The notes: generated from the letters alone by a model not told the origin. A stretch of DNA of 64,000 nucleotides from Halocaridina rubra (GCA_037179515.1 JAXCGZ010009486.1:105001-169000); one strand, 5' to 3'; numbered from the stretch's first letter, positions 1 to 13,795 are shown. Numbers and translations are program-made.

Positions 1-2283
1 GGAGACAAATCTGCCAGTATGTTTACTCCTAGATCTCTCTCATTTTCTGTCTCTTGAAGTTGTACTCCAGCCACCGAGTAGTCAAGCTTGGGCCTTCTTG
101 CACTTGTACCCATTCTCATTACCTTACATTTTGAAGTATTGAATTTCATTAGCCACTTTTCTGACCACTCATGCAGATTATTTAGATCCTCCTGAAGTTC
201 TCTACCATTGTTCTCGTTTTTTACTTTCTTCACAATCTTTGCATCATCTGCAAACATATTCATGAATGAATTTACACACTCTGGTAGGTCATTTACATAT
301 ACAAGGAACAAAAGTGGCCCTAAAACTGAACCCTGTGGAACTCCACTACTAACTCTTCTCCATTCAGACACTGAGTGTCTTACTCTAACCCTCTGTTCCC
401 TTCCTTCTAAGTAAGTTTTTATCCATTCCAAAACATTTCCACCTATTCTAGCCATTGATTGCAGCTTCCTAATAAGTCTCCCATGTGGAACAGTGTCAAA
501 CGCTTTCTGGAAGTCTAGGAATATGCAATCTGCCCAGCCCTCTCTTTCCTGTAAGATTTGGCTTACGTCATCATAAAATTCTAATAAGTTTGTTACTGTT
601 GATCTACCTTCTCTGAAGCCATGTTGCCTCACTGACAAAAAGTTGAAGGATTCCATGTAATGAGAGATATGTTTCCTTAGTAGTTTCTCCATAACTTTGC
701 AAACTATGCTGGTCAAGGAAACTGGTCTATAGTTCAGAGCCGTATCCCTCCTTCCCTTTTTGAAGATAGGTATCACATTTGCTTGTTTCCAGCATCTTGG
801 AATCTCCCCCGACTCCAGTGACTCCTTAAATATGATACTTAGTGCCACTGATATTGTGTTTGCGCATTTTTTAAGCACATGAGGGGATATGTCATCGGGA
901 CCTGTAGCTTTATGAACATCTAAATCCATCAGCGCTTTGCATACCTCTGTTGCTGTAAGGTTGATGTTCTCTAATACCGGCCCTTGAGCTTCTATCACTG
1001 CAATCTGAGGGGGTGGGGTATTTTCTACTGTAAATACTGACTGAAACTCCTTGTTCAATTCTTTGCAGATCTCTTCATCCATCTCAGTGATGCTTCCATC
1101 CGCTCTCTTTAGCCTTAAAACCTGTTCTTTTACCTTCAGTTTTCCTCTGATAAAGCTGTGGAAAAGCTTGGGATTTTCTTTAGCCTTCCTGGTCATGTCC
1201 CTCTCATAGTCTCTTTCTGCCTCTCTCCTTTTACTTAGGTAGTCATTTCTTGCTCCTTTGTAGGTTTGCCAGGCATTTATGTTTTTTCTCCTCCTATACC
1301 TTTTCCAGCATTTGTCTCTCCACTCCTTAGCTCTTTTACACCCATTATCGAACCATTTCTCTCTGGCATGAATTACACCTACTTTGGTGACAGGTATGCA
1401 GCAATCTACTATCTTCCCATATTTCTCACAAAAGATGTCATACATTTCTTGTACAGATTTGTTGTAAAATAAGGTTCTCCAGTCAATAACTGCAAAAAGC
1501 TCATTCATTTTGATGTAATCGCCTTTCCGATAGTTCCTCCTTATGTCCTCAGTACCTCTTCTCTCAGGAAGAATATCTTCAATGATATACTCCATCAACA
1601 ACACACAGTGGTCACTCTTTCCAATTGGTGGTTCATACTCAATTTTTTCAATATCCAACACATTATCTGTGAACACTAGATCAAGTAGTGGTGGCTCATC
1701 CCCACCCCTGGCCCTTGTTGGTTCCATTACATGTTGGTGTAGGAAATTCCCTTGTACGCAATCTAGGAATCTTGCCCCGAATGAGTCCTCACCACTGTGT
1801 GGGTCAAGATTTATCCAATCTATCTCTTTATGATTAAAGTCTCCCATAATCAAAATCCTACATTTTTTTTCCCGTGCCATGTTAACAACTGAGTTTATGA
1901 CTTCAATAGTACCTATATGACTTTCCTCATAAACTTCAAGCCTATTTTGGTTCCTTGGTGGGTTGTATACAACAGTTATTATAATGCTCTCTGACCCAGT
2001 ATTTATGCGAGCAACAAGAAATTCCTTGAACTCACTTTCTATAGCCAAGTTTATTTCTTTGACTTGAATCCTTTCACTTATGAGCAGTGCTATCCCTCCA
2101 CCAGTCCTCTCAGATCTTTCAACCCTTAGTATTCTGAAACCCTTAGGAAAAACTGTGACACTGTTTATGTCCTCACTCAACTTAGTCTCTGTAATTGCTA
2201 CTATATCTGCCTTACTGTTGTGAATCCTATCTTTTAATTCTACTGCCTTACCAGCTAATCCATCAGCATTTGTGTATATCAAT
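1..2283 (-). CDS. LINE family A ORF2, endonuclease-reverse transcriptase, partial and frameshifted
   Basis: Reads from IYTNADGL near 2280. The endonuclease carries an ITETK block (catalytic Glu), MGDFNHKEIDW near 1840 and a GKSDHCVL block near 1615 (Asp-His). A frameshift near 1556 (reads PERRY then stop, where the next frame continues TEDIRRNYRKGDY) breaks the polyprotein. The RT part then appears open from about 1550 to the window edge, including KATGPDDISPHVLK, YRPVSLTSI and the GVPQGSVLGPLLF block. It nicks DNA and copies the element RNA at the target. In the part I can see, the frameshift is the only break I detected in ORF2; the C-terminus lies outside the window. Confidence 0.8.
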
Positions 2284-2284
2284 C

Positions 2285-3365
2285 TTAATGAGGCCCCATC
2301 CCCTGATCTTCTGTCATTATCTTCTTTATCTCCCCTTTGTCTGGAAGAACTCTGTAATGAAAATTTTTCTTCTCTTCTTCATTTCTTTCATCATTTAACC
2401 TTCTTGCCTCTTGCAACAAGTTTTTGATCTTTCCCATCTCTTCCTGTGTTCTGTATTGTCTAATGAACACTTCTTTGAATTCTTGAAGGTCTTTTAGACT
2501 TTTTTTTCTCAACAATATTTCCCTACATGTTTCCCCTCTCTCAAAGGTTACTTTTGTTGGTCTCGGCTTTCCTTCCCTCGAATATTTACCTAGTTGGTGT
2601 ATGTTTACAATATCCTCAGGACCACATACTACTCCAAGCTTTCTTATCAGGTCTACAACCCTAGCTTTATTTTCTTCAAGTCTCCCCTGCCATGTTGGCT
2701 CCTGGGACTCGCTTATGCCTGAGATTACCACTGTCTTCTCCTTATCAAGTGCCTGTCTGATGAGTGGGTTTGCCCTTTCCATCACAACGTCTTTCATTTT
2801 TTCGATTACTGTCTCTTTATAGTCAACTGTTTGTATGTTTTCCAGTGCCACCACCTTTACAGCCTCTTTTACTGCCACATTCCCCTTTAGTGCATCAGCA
2901 AAGGAAGTTTTCATGGCATCATTTTCCATATTCAGCTCCTGGAACTCTTTTCTGAACTGTTCAATGTTTTCCTTAATCTGGACATTCCAAGCATTAATCT
3001 CGTCTCTCTCACAAGAGAGCAGTGAACTAACATCTAATTCCTTTAGGTTGTCATTCAGCTGTTTGTTTTTATCTTCTTGTTTAGAAAGTCTAGATTCTAG
3101 TTGACTCTTTTCCCCTTCCAGCTTTTTTATTCTTTTTTCTAGTTCCTTTCTCTCCTGCCCTTGTGCTTTATTTGCTTCCTCCAAAGATCTTATTTGCTCT
3201 CTGAGTGTTTCATTCTCTTTCATTTCTCCATCCATATTCTGAAATTTTATCATCAAGGCTTATAACCATTTCCTCTATATTCTTGATTTTCTGTTTGAGT
3301 CTCCTGATGGCTACCCCTCCTACCGACCCATGGAAGGGAGAGGTTTGGGACAGAGATGGCGTCAT
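2285..3365 (-). CDS. LINE family A ORF1 protein (coiled coil, frameshifted near its start)
   Basis: Open for 323 residues from 3256, but that start is a TTG codon and is probably not native. A better start is the ATG at 3365-3363; that frame gives about 45 plausible residues (MTPSLSQTSPF onward) and then hits a stop near 3220. A 1-nt indel at about 3220-3245 probably separates it from the main frame. The first third is charged and heptad-rich (LEKRIKKLEGEKSQLESRL), a clear coiled coil. The C-terminal part (VFIRQYRTQEEMGKIKNLL and following) looks like the basic RNA-binding segment of L1/L2-type ORF1 proteins. ORF1 proteins of this kind trimerise and coat LINE RNA. ORF2 overlaps its 3' end in another frame and shows no clear ATG of its own. 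Confidence 0.75.
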
Positions 3366-3605
3366 TTTTATGTTCTCCCTCTCACAGAATATAGAAAGAA
3401 GACGAGAAAGAGGAAAAAAAAAGAGAAAAACTTTTAATTAAGCTTCACACCGAATTTTTATATCTCCATATAAGTGCTATTTAGTGACTCAGTTTATCTC
3501 TTTTCTGGTAACACACATCTTAACTTAAAAACTTGACCATAGTAATTTAAGGATAAAAAGAAAAAGAAAAAACAATGCAACAAAACAAAAGTCAAACCTG
3601 AAGGA

Positions 3606-5128
3606 AGTGTGTGTGTGATTACCTAATTGTGATTACCTAATTGTGTTTACGGGAAAGAGCCCAAAGCTTGTTTCTTCCCGTCTCCTGATCGGTTCCATTT
3701 TATACTTAGTCATACTTATCATACCTGTCCTTAAAACTATGGATTGAGATAGCATTAACTACCTCCTCGCTTAGCCAATTCCAATTATCAACTACTCTTA
3801 CACTGAAAAAGTATTTCCTTACATCCTGCGAAGAAGTTTTCTTACGAAGCTTCAAACTATGACCTCTAGTTCTAGAGCCAGCCATATCAAAATATCGATC
3901 CCTATCCACTCTATCATAACCATGAAGGAATTTAAAGACTGTCACCATATCCCCCCTCACTCTTCTAGCTTCCAGTGATGGTAAGTCTAATTCCCTCAGC
4001 CTCTCATCATAACTGAGATTGCGTATTTCTGGCACCAGTTTCGTGGCATGTCTTTGAACTTTTTCAAGCTTAGCTATGTGCTTTTTCAAGTGCGGATTCC
4101 AAAAGGGGGCTGCATATTCGAGTTTTGGCCTCACATAGGTTACATAAATATTTCTGAACATTTCCTTGTCCATGTGCCTGAAGGCTACCCTTACATTTGA
4201 TAAGAATGCATATGCTGCCCTTACTATGCCATTTATATGTATTTCTGGAGACAAATCTGCCAGTATGTTTACTCCTAGATCTTTCTCATTTTCTGTCTCT
4301 TGAAGTTGTACTCCAGCCACCGAGTAGTCAAGCTTGGGCCTTCTTGCACTTGTACCCATTCTCATTACCTTACATTTTGAAGTATTGAATTTCATTAGCC
4401 ACTTTTCTGACCACTCATGCAGATTATTTAGATCCTCCTGAAGTTCTCTACCATTGTTCTCGTTTTTTACTTTCTTCACAATCTTTGCATCATCTGCAAA
4501 CATATTCATGAATGAATTTACACACTCTGGTAGGTCATTTACATATACAAGGAACAAAAGTGGCCCTAAAACTGAACCCTGTGGAACTCCACTACTAACT
4601 CTTCTCCATTCAGACACTGAGTGTCTTACTCTAACCCTCTGTTCCCTTCCTTCTAAGTAAGTTTTTATCCATTCCAAAACATTTCCACCTATTCTAGCCA
4701 TTGATTGCAGCTTCCTAATAAGTCTCCCATGTGGAACAGTGTCAAACGCTTTCTGGAAGTCTAGGAATATGCAATCTGCCCAGCCCTCTCTTTCCTGTAA
4801 GATTTGGCTTACGTCATCATAAAATTCTAATAAGTTTGTTACTGTTGATCTACCTTCTCTGAAGCCATGTTGCCTCACTGACAAAAAGTTGAAGGATTCC
4901 AAGTGATGAGAGATATGTTTCCTTAGTAGTTTCTCCATAACTTTGCAAACTATGCTGGTCAAGGAAACTGGTCTATAGTTCAGAGCCGTATCCCTCCTTC
5001 CCTTTTTGAAGATAGGTATCACATTTGCTTGTTTCCAGCATCTTGGAATCTCCCCCGACTCCAGTGACTCCTTAAATATGATACTTAGTGCCACTGATAT
5101 TGTGTTTGCGCATTTTTAAGCACATGAG
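3606..5128 (-). mobile_element. LINE family A, copy 2, 5'-truncated
   Basis: Minus-strand copy with the RT, the C-terminal domain and a 3' UTR. It ends in two copies of a 14-base tail unit (ACAATTAGGTAATC type; plus-strand 3616-3642). Left flank is GTGTGTGTG; at the right the element stops at 5128 and a (GT)n run begins at once. Copy 2 therefore sits inside a CA/TG repeat on both sides. Confidence 0.92.
3706..5094 (-). CDS. LINE family A reverse transcriptase, 462-residue open fragment
   Basis: Continuous ORF with the RT fingers/palm blocks in order: IPIFKKG and YRPVSLTSI (about residues 27-47), LDFQKAFDTVPHGRL (about 110), SGVPQGSVLGPLLFLVYVNDL (about 165), the catalytic MFADDAKIV (about 197), then the thumb and a C-terminal region ending in DKYD with a TAA stop. 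All key RT residues are present. The ORF lacks the endonuclease because the copy is 5'-truncated. A T run one base shorter than in copy 1 (near 5115) puts the upstream bases out of frame, so the Met at 5094 is internal and not a native start. Confidence 0.85.
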   Translation of the reverse strand: MALSIIFKESLESGEIPRCWKQANVIPIFKKGRRDTALNYRPVSLTSIVCKVMEKLLRKHISHHLESFNFLSVRQHGFREGRSTVTNLLEFYDDVSQILQEREGWADCIFLDFQKAFDTVPHGRLIRKLQSMARIGGNVLEWIKTYLEGREQRVRVRHSVSEWRRVSSGVPQGSVLGPLLFLVYVNDLPECVNSFMNMFADDAKIVKKVKNENNGRELQEDLNNLHEWSEKWLMKFNTSKCKVMRMGTSARRPKLDYSVAGVQLQETENEKDLGVNILADLSPEIHINGIVRAAYAFLSNVRVAFRHMDKEMFRNIYVTYVRPKLEYAAPFWNPHLKKHIAKLEKVQRHATKLVPEIRNLSYDERLRELDLPSLEARRVRGDMVTVFKFLHGYDRVDRDRYFDMAGSRTRGHSLKLRKKTSSQDVRKYFFSVRVVDNWNWLSEEVVNAISIHSFKDRYDKYD

Positions 5129-5137
5129 GGGATATGT

Positions 5138-5171
5138 CGTGTGTGTGTGTGTGTGTGTGTGTGTTTGCGTA

Positions 5172-5250
<79 letters not shown>
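5138..5250. repeat. (GT)n-(AT)n compound microsatellite
   Basis: A GT run of about 25 bases, a short transition, then about 80 bases of AT. It starts exactly at the truncated 5' end of LINE copy 2. Confidence 0.98.
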
Positions 5251-5253
<3 letters not shown>

Positions 5254-5705
5254 ATCCCGGTTTGTATTTTTCTTGCAGTAAAATTGCAATAAGGCATGAT
5301 GCATTTTTAATATAGTGAAGAGAAAGAAATTCCTAGAAAACTTAGTCACAGCTTTGGCCAGGATGACGTCACGGGAAAGAAATCTTCACTTCATTCAAAT
5401 GCCATATTCAAACTCGTATAAAGATTGGAATCAGGTTAAGGTTATCGACCCCTAGTACAATAAATAACCACGTAAATTGCTAGCTTAACCTGTACTAACC
5501 TAACGTAACAAATTAACAATTTACGGATTTAGTTGATATACTGGGGGCCGTTAATCTTTACCTGACCCAAAAACTGTTCTAAAATGCTCATCCACTGACA
5601 GTAAATGAAGTTAATATACCAACAACGTAATTTCAATGACAGCATTGCACAAATACTTACATAGAGAAGTGTCTTAGGCCAAAAAAGGGGGAAAAAAAGC
5701 CTTGT
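5251..5705. other. gene-free stretch
   Basis: AT-rich sequence without convincing coding potential. I see only short open frames and TAACCTAACG-type words. Nothing is assignable. Confidence 0.6.
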
Positions 5706-5708
5706 TAG

Positions 5709-5912
5709 GTAAACAAACAAACAAACTTTATTTCCATTTCAATACAATGGGTATTCGTCAGCCAGGGCAAGCCCCAACCCCCCACTGTGGTGTCCAACCA
5801 CAGCAGTTCCTGCCAGTAAACAGCTTAAACTCTCGGTCTTGGACGGGAACCGATCTTTCGACCTCGTGTATGCGAAGCCATCGCGTTACCACTGTACTAG
5901 CCAGCAGGCTAA
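5709..5912 (-). mobile_element. tRNA-derived SINE (S2) with (GTTT)n tail
   Basis: On the minus strand the right end reads as a tRNA-like head (CTGGCTAGTACAGTGGTAAC as the A-box region, then GTCGAAAGATCGGTTCCC as a B-box-like region). A body follows, then AATGGAAATAAAG and a GTTT repeat at 5711-5726. Head, body and short-repeat tail are the normal SINE order. No target duplication was found. Confidence 0.65.
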
Positions 5913-6077
5913 GGTTAGGTTAGGTTGTGTCTGTTTTCTGACTTTTTTTTTTTTTTTTTGGATGCATTAATATCACTTGGGCTCGTTACCGACAGGGAGT
6001 AAAAACACTGACCCAGGCCATAGTTTAAAAGACTTAATATGCAAGTGTCCAAACCAAATTTACAATATGAGGAAAAT

Positions 6078-6080
<3 letters not shown>

Positions 6081-6113
<33 letters not shown>

Positions 6114-6161
6114 TTTTCTACTTGGAATATCAAAATAAATTTCTAATATCCACTTCCGTCT

Positions 6162-6206
<45 letters not shown>
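6081..6206. repeat. (CT)n and (AAT)n microsatellites
   Basis: A CT run at 6081-6109 and an AAT run at about 6163-6206, separated by about 50 bases of ordinary sequence. Confidence 0.95.
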
Positions 6207-6795
6207 GATAACACTTTAATAAATTTTTAATAAATGAATATTAAGTTTAAAATTCTGGGGAGAGAAAGCTTTCTGGAATTGCACTATTCCTTTAATCTAA
6301 AGAAAAATTATTCGATTCTTAGCAATCTTAACCCCAGGGTTTAAAATAATAAAATTGGATCGAATCAAATTAAGTAAACTTGATTTGTAGTGTTCTCCTA
6401 TATAAAGTATGTTGTCAGTATGTAAAACTCATGTGATTTGAGTTAATGCAGGTCTCAAAATATTTTTTTTATTACTTTGCGATTTTTAAATAAAGATTAA
6501 TTATTTCTTTCTAATAAATTTCTGACTTTCTTTTTCTACGACTTATTCATGTACTTGTGTTTGTGTTTTTTTTTTTTGTTCTCCTAAATGCTTCAAGATT
6601 TTAATCTTACTTTTAAAGTATTTTACATATAATCTTCCCTTTGTTAAGAATTAATTCCTTAAACTAAGGTTCACTACGAAGGATTTTAGATATAAGTAAT
6701 GAGAATAATTATTAAAAGAAAAAGAATCAGTCCCAGCATACCCATCTAATGTACTTCAATCCCAGATGAAGTATTAAGCACCTTGCTAGGAATTA
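6207..6795. other. gene-free stretch
   Basis: AT-rich intergenic sequence. No repeat family, RNA gene or coding exon recognised. Confidence 0.55.
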
Positions 6796-6796
6796 A

Positions 6797-9087
<2,291 letters not shown>

Positions 9088-9366
9088 CAGTTACGAAGTT
9101 AAAAGGAAAAGACGGAGTGCTGAGATATTTTACACTATTTTAGTCCATCTTTTAGAACAACTAGTTAAGTTAAAATAAAATTACAATGAAAGCAGTGAGT
9201 GTATAATAATAAAAACCGAGAATAAATATATTTATTTTCTTCCCAGGGTACCAAAACGGGATTAATCGAAGCTGCATTATCTATAATCTATGTATGCTAA
9301 TTTTTTTATTTGAAACTGACAGTTACTTTGGTCGAAGGATAATTGTCCGGGGCTTAAGTCAAAGTT

Positions 9367-10600
9367 ACATAAGAATAGAGGACACTGCAACATGCCTACT
9401 GGCACACACGAGGCAGCTCCATTTTTGAATTGTATTTTCAGCATGTCTAACCTATTCTATTCTACTCTACTTATTTATTCTATTTTTCTTTTTATGATTT
9501 TTCTAATAAGCACTAACCTATTTATACCCACCCTACCTCTGTCATATGTCTATCTAATCTACATTTGAAGGTGTCTAAGGTATTGGCATTTACTATCCTA
9601 CTAGGAAGCTTGTTCCATGCATCAGCTACTCTATTACCAAACCAATTTTTACCAATTTCCCTTCTGAACCTAAATTTATCAAGCTTAAATCCATTATTAC
9701 GAGTTCTGGTTTGATCATGAATTTTTAAAACTTTATTAATATCTCCCTTGTTAATCCCTTTAAACCATTTATACACTTCAATCATATCCCCCCTAACTCT
9801 TCGCCTCTCTAGAGAATGTAGATTAAGTTTTTTTAATCTGTCCTCATATGGTAGATTTCTGATATTGTGTATCATCTTGGTCATTCTTCGCTGCACTCTC
9901 TCCAAGGATTCAATTTCCATCCTATAATAGGGTGACAAGAATTGCACAGCATAATCTAAATGGGGCCTAACTAATGCAAGATAGAGCTGCAAAATAACTT
10001 TTTCCGTCCTATTGCTAACACTTCTTGAGATAAATCCTAAAATTCTGTTTGCTTTATTTCTGACTGCTGTACATTGCTGTCTTGGCTTAAGACTCCTACT
10101 CACAAGAACTCCCAAATCCCTTTCACACTGAGAACTCATGATTTCATGGTTATTTAGCTTATAACTAGTATTGTCTTTTATAGTACCCATTTTAACTACT
10201 TTACATTTTTCAACATTAAATTCCATTTGCCATTTGTCCGACCATTCAGATAATCTATTTAGATCTTCTTGTAAAGCATGAATGTCTTCTTTTCCATTTA
10301 TAATTCTACCTATTTTAGTGTCATCTGCGAATTTACTTAGGTTACTACTGATATCCGAATCCAGATCATTTAGATATACGATGAATAATAGGGGACCCAG
10401 TACCGAGCCTTGTGGTACCCCGCTAGTAACCGAGCCCCACTCTGATTTCTCTCCATTTATGCAAACCCTCTGTTTTCTGTCTTTTAACCATTGTTTGATC
10501 CATCTGAGAACAGCTCCTCCTATACCATGAGCTTCCAGCTTTTTAACTAATCTTTTGTGAGGAACTCTATCAAAAGCTTTGCTAAAATCTAGAAGATTCA
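9367..10600 (-). mobile_element. CR1-like LINE family B, 5'-truncated copy
   Basis: Minus-strand copy covering the RT palm to the 3' end. The 3' UTR holds the conserved CTGCAACATGCC / GGCAGCTCC words and ends at 9367 in a single CTTATG unit. It matches 39070-40317 closely. It is truncated within the RT at about 10600 and followed by unrelated sequence ending AATGGAAATAAAGG and (TTA)n. Confidence 0.88.
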
Positions 10601-10601
10601 A
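9522..10601 (-). CDS. CR1-like reverse transcriptase, C-terminal 359-residue open fragment
   Basis: Open frame from LDFSKAFDRVPHKRL (residue 4 on) through SGVPQGSVLGPLLF, the catalytic KFADDTKIG and the C-terminal region ending MTEVGWV. The first residues are a truncation junction (TTG, not a real start). Unlike the copy at 37058 it keeps the last 70 or so residues, so the normal C-terminus is visible here. Confidence 0.8.
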   Translation of the reverse strand: MNLLDFSKAFDRVPHKRLVKKLEAHGIGGAVLRWIKQWLKDRKQRVCINGEKSEWGSVTSGVPQGSVLGPLLFIVYLNDLDSDISSNLSKFADDTKIGRIINGKEDIHALQEDLNRLSEWSDKWQMEFNVEKCKVVKMGTIKDNTSYKLNNHEIMSSQCERDLGVLVSRSLKPRQQCTAVRNKANRILGFISRSVSNRTEKVILQLYLALVRPHLDYAVQFLSPYYRMEIESLERVQRRMTKMIHNIRNLPYEDRLKKLNLHSLERRRVRGDMIEVYKWFKGINKGDINKVLKIHDQTRTRNNGFKLDKFRFRREIGKNWFGNRVADAWNKLPSRIVNANTLDTFKCRLDRHMTEVGWV

Positions 10602-10655
10602 GAAGATTTCTTGAAAGTGCTATAACTAATACCCAGTGTATAATGGAAATAAAGG

Positions 10656-11192
<537 letters not shown>

Positions 11193-11424
11193 GAATGGGT
11201 AATACTCGAAGTTCCGGTTTTACGTCACGGACTCCCTTTTCTACCAAGGGCTAGGACGTTTGCCTTCTTGTGAGGGGCTTGTTTTGGCAGATGTTATCGT
11301 TACCCTGAGTGCATGCCCTTGCTAACCTCAGACCGTGACGGGGCGCGAACCCTCGACCTGACGCCTCAAAGTCGCGGACGCTACCGCTTGAGCCACGGTG
11401 ACGTCGAATGGGTAATACTCGAAG
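11193..11424 (-). mobile_element. tRNA-derived SINE with perfect 19-bp target site duplication
   Basis: GAATGGGTAATACTCGAAG occurs at 11193-11211 and again at 11406-11424. Between them lies a 194-bp element. On the minus strand its head (11405-11322) has a canonical A box (TGGCTCAAGCGG) and B box (GGTTCGCGCCC) at tRNA spacing, as in a Leu/Ser-type tRNA. A short tRNA-unrelated body follows. The perfect duplication implies a young insertion. Confidence 0.88.
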
Positions 11425-11554
11425 ACATGGAGGAAAATATACAAATTTTGACATTTAATATGAGGACCAGAGTCACAATGAACACGAGTGATTATAGGCT
11501 ATGTAGATTTTCTGTAAATACTGAATACATAATTGAAAAAGTATGTGAAATTAA

Positions 11555-12310
11555 TACATACGGCGTTTCGTATATAAACAAAACTAGGTTTCGTACAATA
11601 AAAACAAGGTTTCGTACAACAGAGAACGAGATTTCGTATAATAGAAAAGTTCAATACTTACTTATATATTTCATTTTTCAACTGTGACTGATAATTAACT
11701 CAGATCTCAAGATTTTGATATCTTTGATGTGAAAGATTAAGGGCCGTTTATTTAGCACTTAACCTCACTATATATTAATCCGTTTCACTCCATTGTAATT
11801 TGTGCGTGTCATTATTAATTCACTCTTTAACGGGATTTAAAGAGTGACATAATGAGTACTGCTTTAAGTGTCTGAGTATATTTTTTTATTAATTATCAGC
11901 GGATTAAAATTGCTGTATATGAACTGTAAATCTGACATTAATGTAAATATCTACAATGTATACTGCTATGTCCTTAATTATAACATGTGTGTTTTTGTAA
12001 ATAATTATGTCAATAATTATGTTTATATGTTTATATGTATATTTGAAAATGAAATAACTTTCTAATTAATATTTGACATTGGATTTTTTTTTCTTTTAAC
12101 ATTTTAGGAACCCCCAAAATGGGCCTCCTGCACTAGTATACCAAATTCATTAGAGATTGGTACACGTAACACTTTATTAGCAATAATTACTGAATTGGCT
12201 CATAATCAATTTTTGAAGAAAAAAATCTATGTACGAAACCTCGTCCGATTTTATATACGACATGTTCTCTGTCCGAAACCTCTATGTACGAAACCTCGTG
12301 TCCCCTACGT
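11555..12310. mobile_element. candidate unknown element with inverted clusters of GGTTTCGTAC
   Basis: The left end (11563-11645) holds about four copies of a TTTCGTA(C/T) word with AGAGAAC between them. The right end (12225-12303) holds the same words in reverse complement, with GTTCTCT. The interior is AT-rich with no transposase. A 10-bp-stem hairpin (CACTCTTTAA) lies at 11821-11846. The arrangement resembles subterminal repeats of a non-autonomous DNA transposon; precise ends and target duplication are not clear. Confidence 0.4.
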
Positions 12311-13258
12311 ATCTTAACTAATTTACATGAAGATAAGAGATACAGGAATAGGCTGTTTTTCAAAGAATTTCACGTGTAAAATTACCTAGAAAGGAATCAT
12401 ACGGAATGTACTTTAGAGTCTGTTTTTAGAAATATTAATCCTTTCAACAACTTTACCTATATTTAAAGAAGCAAAATGGCGAAAAACGACATCCTTTTTG
12501 GCATATATAATATAAATTTTACAATGTTCTCTGTCACTAGAAAATATTTTATTTATTGTCTTGATGGTGAGAGCGAAGGGTCGATTTATCTACCCTGAGG
12601 CATTCTCGAGCACAACACAGAATGGATTCACTTACGTATTTAGAAATATTCTATAAAGCAAACCTTTCATCTGTTACTGTTAATGATGTACTCTACTGAG
12701 AGTCTTAACTCTGGAGGGCATAAAATCGTAAGTTTTACCGTAAGAACTCTTTCTACAAGCGTAAGTACATCAAATCCTATTTTAGTATTTAGGACCAAGC
12801 CTCACCATGGATTGATTAGAAGCGAAGAGAACTGATTTATTTTAGATTTCGCTGTCTTCTCCTGCTCTTTGCGAGCTGCTTTGTCGCCCTTTTCTTCCTT
12901 CCTCTACCCGTCCGTCCGTATGTCTCTGACAAATATTTCAGACAAACTAGAGAACAAAATCCCAACTGGTCAAAATTAACTGCAGTAGATGCGGTGAGTG
13001 TTGTACAAAGCCCAGTGACTCACAACCCTCAAATCCTGCTCAGGTCAAAATGGGTGGACCAATCAGCAATAAGGAACTGGAGCTCAGGGATGGCCTAACT
13101 TATTTGTGATTGGTTGATGGATTATCTGATGGTATACAGTTCCTATCTTGAGAGAAATATCTGTCCGCCCTTGATACGGGCAATAATGCTTAAATCGCGT
13201 GTGTAAATATATAAACAATGATATATAACTATAGAAATGACATCTACCATTAAATACA
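12311..13258. other. gene-free stretch
   Basis: Mixed-composition sequence without coding signal or recognised repeat. Confidence 0.5.
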
Positions 13259-13259
13259 T

Positions 13260-13421
<162 letters not shown>

Positions 13422-13559
13422 GATCCTTAGTTCTTTCGAGTATATTTATTTAACTATTCATTTTCAGGTATGATACCTCTGAAGATGAGTAGTAGATAAT
13501 ATAAATATGCTCGAAAATACTAAGGGTCACCAAATATATCTTTCAATTTCCCTATGTAG

Positions 13560-13645
13560 CAATAGCAATCCATATGTGTAGTTGAAGCCGCCTTTGCATA
13601 GTAATTATGAGTCTCAGGTTCGAGTCCCTGTCAAGGGTAAATTAT

Positions 13646-13729
<84 letters not shown>

Positions 13730-13795
13730 TAAGTCAGGGCGCTTATAAGTCCTAGGTTCAAGTCCCGGTCGGGGTAAAAAATGATTCATGTTTTC
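13560..13795 (+). mobile_element. two tRNA-like S1 repeat heads around an (AT)n array
   Basis: CAGGTTCGAGTCCCTG at 13614-13632 and TAGGTTCAAGTCCCGG at 13752-13768 are B-box-like. The second is followed by the S1 body words ATGATTCATGTTTTCAC. The AT array at 13649-13728 lies between them. These are decayed tRNA-derived SINE heads and not functional tRNA genes: no full cloverleaf can be drawn. Confidence 0.55.

Larger units (their letters stand above)
1..3605 (-). mobile_element. LINE family A, copy 1, nearly full length, 3' end beyond left edge
   Basis: This is a non-LTR retrotransposon read on the minus strand: 5' UTR (about 3605-3366), ORF1 (3365-2285), then ORF2 with an apurinic-type endonuclease and a reverse transcriptase running off the left edge. 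Bases 1 to about 880 are almost identical to the same part of copy 2 (4247 to about 5128), so the family was recently mobile. The RT motif style (GVPQGSVLGPLLF, FADD in copy 2) fits the Jockey/CR1/L2 superfamily; I cannot place the clade. The 5' end abuts a short GT run (CA on the coding strand) directly followed by the 3' end of copy 2. Confidence 0.9.

Noticed and set aside
208..414. Plus-strand 68-residue frames at 208-414 and 4454-4660 as a gene pair
   Set aside because: Identical because they are antisense to the same part of two LINE RT copies.
3706..5094. The 462-residue RT as a domesticated host gene
   Set aside because: It has a 5' truncation, a LINE 3' UTR with tail repeats, and near-identical copies nearby. 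It is an ordinary retrotransposon copy.
5905..5930. TTAGG repeats as an arthropod telomere or interstitial telomere
   Set aside because: Only two to three units (AAGGTTAGGTTAGGTTG), as expected by chance in such sequence.
13614..13770. Functional tRNA genes at the GGTTCGAGTCC words
   Set aside because: B-box-like words occur, but no 7-bp acceptor stem or full cloverleaf can be drawn, and the words recur with a fixed non-tRNA body. They are SINE heads.
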